This document shows positions 38,859 to 39,220 of a stretch of DNA of 39,220 nt, in pieces. The notes beneath the pieces are model-generated. The model was not told where the DNA came from. It did not search any database and was given only the letters and a program-made list of their open reading frames with translations. Each line of letters starts with the position of its first letter. The first letter of the stretch is position 1. Made by a program: the position numbers and the translations under genes. The stretch comes from Clostridiales bacterium (lineage in GTDB: Bacteria; Bacillota; Clostridia; Caldicoprobacterales; Xylanivirgaceae): contig JAAZLT010000024.1 in assembly GCA_012799205.1 (NCBI GenBank), positions 1 through 39,220 on the forward strand. Direction: 5' to 3'.

Positions 38859-39220
38859 TCTATATCCATTAAGCTACCCATAAACAGTGGTAGCTTTTCT
38901 TCTGTATCTATTATCATATAGAAGAAGGGTCTATCTAAAACTACCTCTCTATATTCGACTTCCATGGCAGCTTCGTCTTTCATCTCAACTGCAGTCACTG
39001 CCCCTGCCTTTGTGCCCTTTTCATCTACGTCAATCTTTGTCTTATGAATTACTCGTCCTATAAATATATTACCCCTTGAAGATGTACCTAGTCCACTAAA
39101 ATTTGCATCATGATCTGAGAAGGCATCTGTCATACCCATATTTTTAAGCGGCTCATTTAATAAAGCCTCATATTCCACTATAAACTTAGGAGTAACTGCG
39201 TTGACTGTATAGTCCTCTTC
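38855..39220 (-). CDS. Serpin family protein, C-terminal part (truncated by window edge)
   Basis: Reading continues to the edge: EEDYTVNAVTPKFIVEYEALLNEPLKNMGMTDAFSDHDANFSGL...VIHKTKIDVDEKGTKAGAVTAVEM...DRPFFYMIIDTEEKLPLFMGSL. This has the serpin core, hinge and C-terminal signature. Confidence 0.92.
   Translation of the reverse strand, partial: EEDYTVNAVTPKFIVEYEALLNEPLKNMGMTDAFSDHDANFSGLGTSSRGNIFIGRVIHKTKIDVDEKGTKAGAVTAVEMKDEAAMEVEYREVVLDRPFFYMIIDTEEKLPLFMGSLMDID

Noticed and set aside
1-39220. CRISPR arrays, tRNA/rRNA genes, insertion sequences, prophage or defence genes
   Set aside because: Read through both strands: no regularly spaced repeats, no transposase, integrase, Cas, restriction-modification or toxin-antitoxin-like products found.

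Overview
This 39.2-kb AT-rich window looks chromosomal and comes from a low-GC, probably spore-forming Firmicute (Clostridia-like). It is gene-dense and holds about 30 coding regions with short intergenic gaps. I saw no rRNA, tRNA, CRISPR array, transposase, integrase or phage genes. Main content from left to right: a partial Gfo/Idh/MocA oxidoreductase; a lipoprotein/MBOAT/DHHW O-acylation cassette; OsmC; a tandem PII-PII protein coupled to a duplicated DUF1538 membrane protein; a hydantoinase/oxoprolinase and histone-deacetylase-family pair; an RND-TetR-MATE drug-efflux operon with a consensus promoter and a TetR-type operator; an AGCS symporter; a stop/start-overlapped set of small membrane protein, M20 peptidase and a 41-aa ferritin-like micro-ORF; an MscS-TM-helix repeat protein; two tandem MATE paralogs; UppP; a FAD/Rieske oxidoreductase; a CE15-like esterase, serine hydrolase, RidA and GH20 group; AzlCD with a MocR regulator; a spore coat protein; a ribulokinase-like kinase; an SDR; PdxS without PdxT; an AlkA-like glycosylase; and the C-terminal part of a serpin. 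The best candidates for something under-described are the 2xPII/2xDUF1538 pair, the hydantoinase and zinc-ribbon-tailed HDAC pair, the coiled-coil RND operon and the 41-aa micro-ORF. All family calls come from reading motifs by eye; no database search was run.
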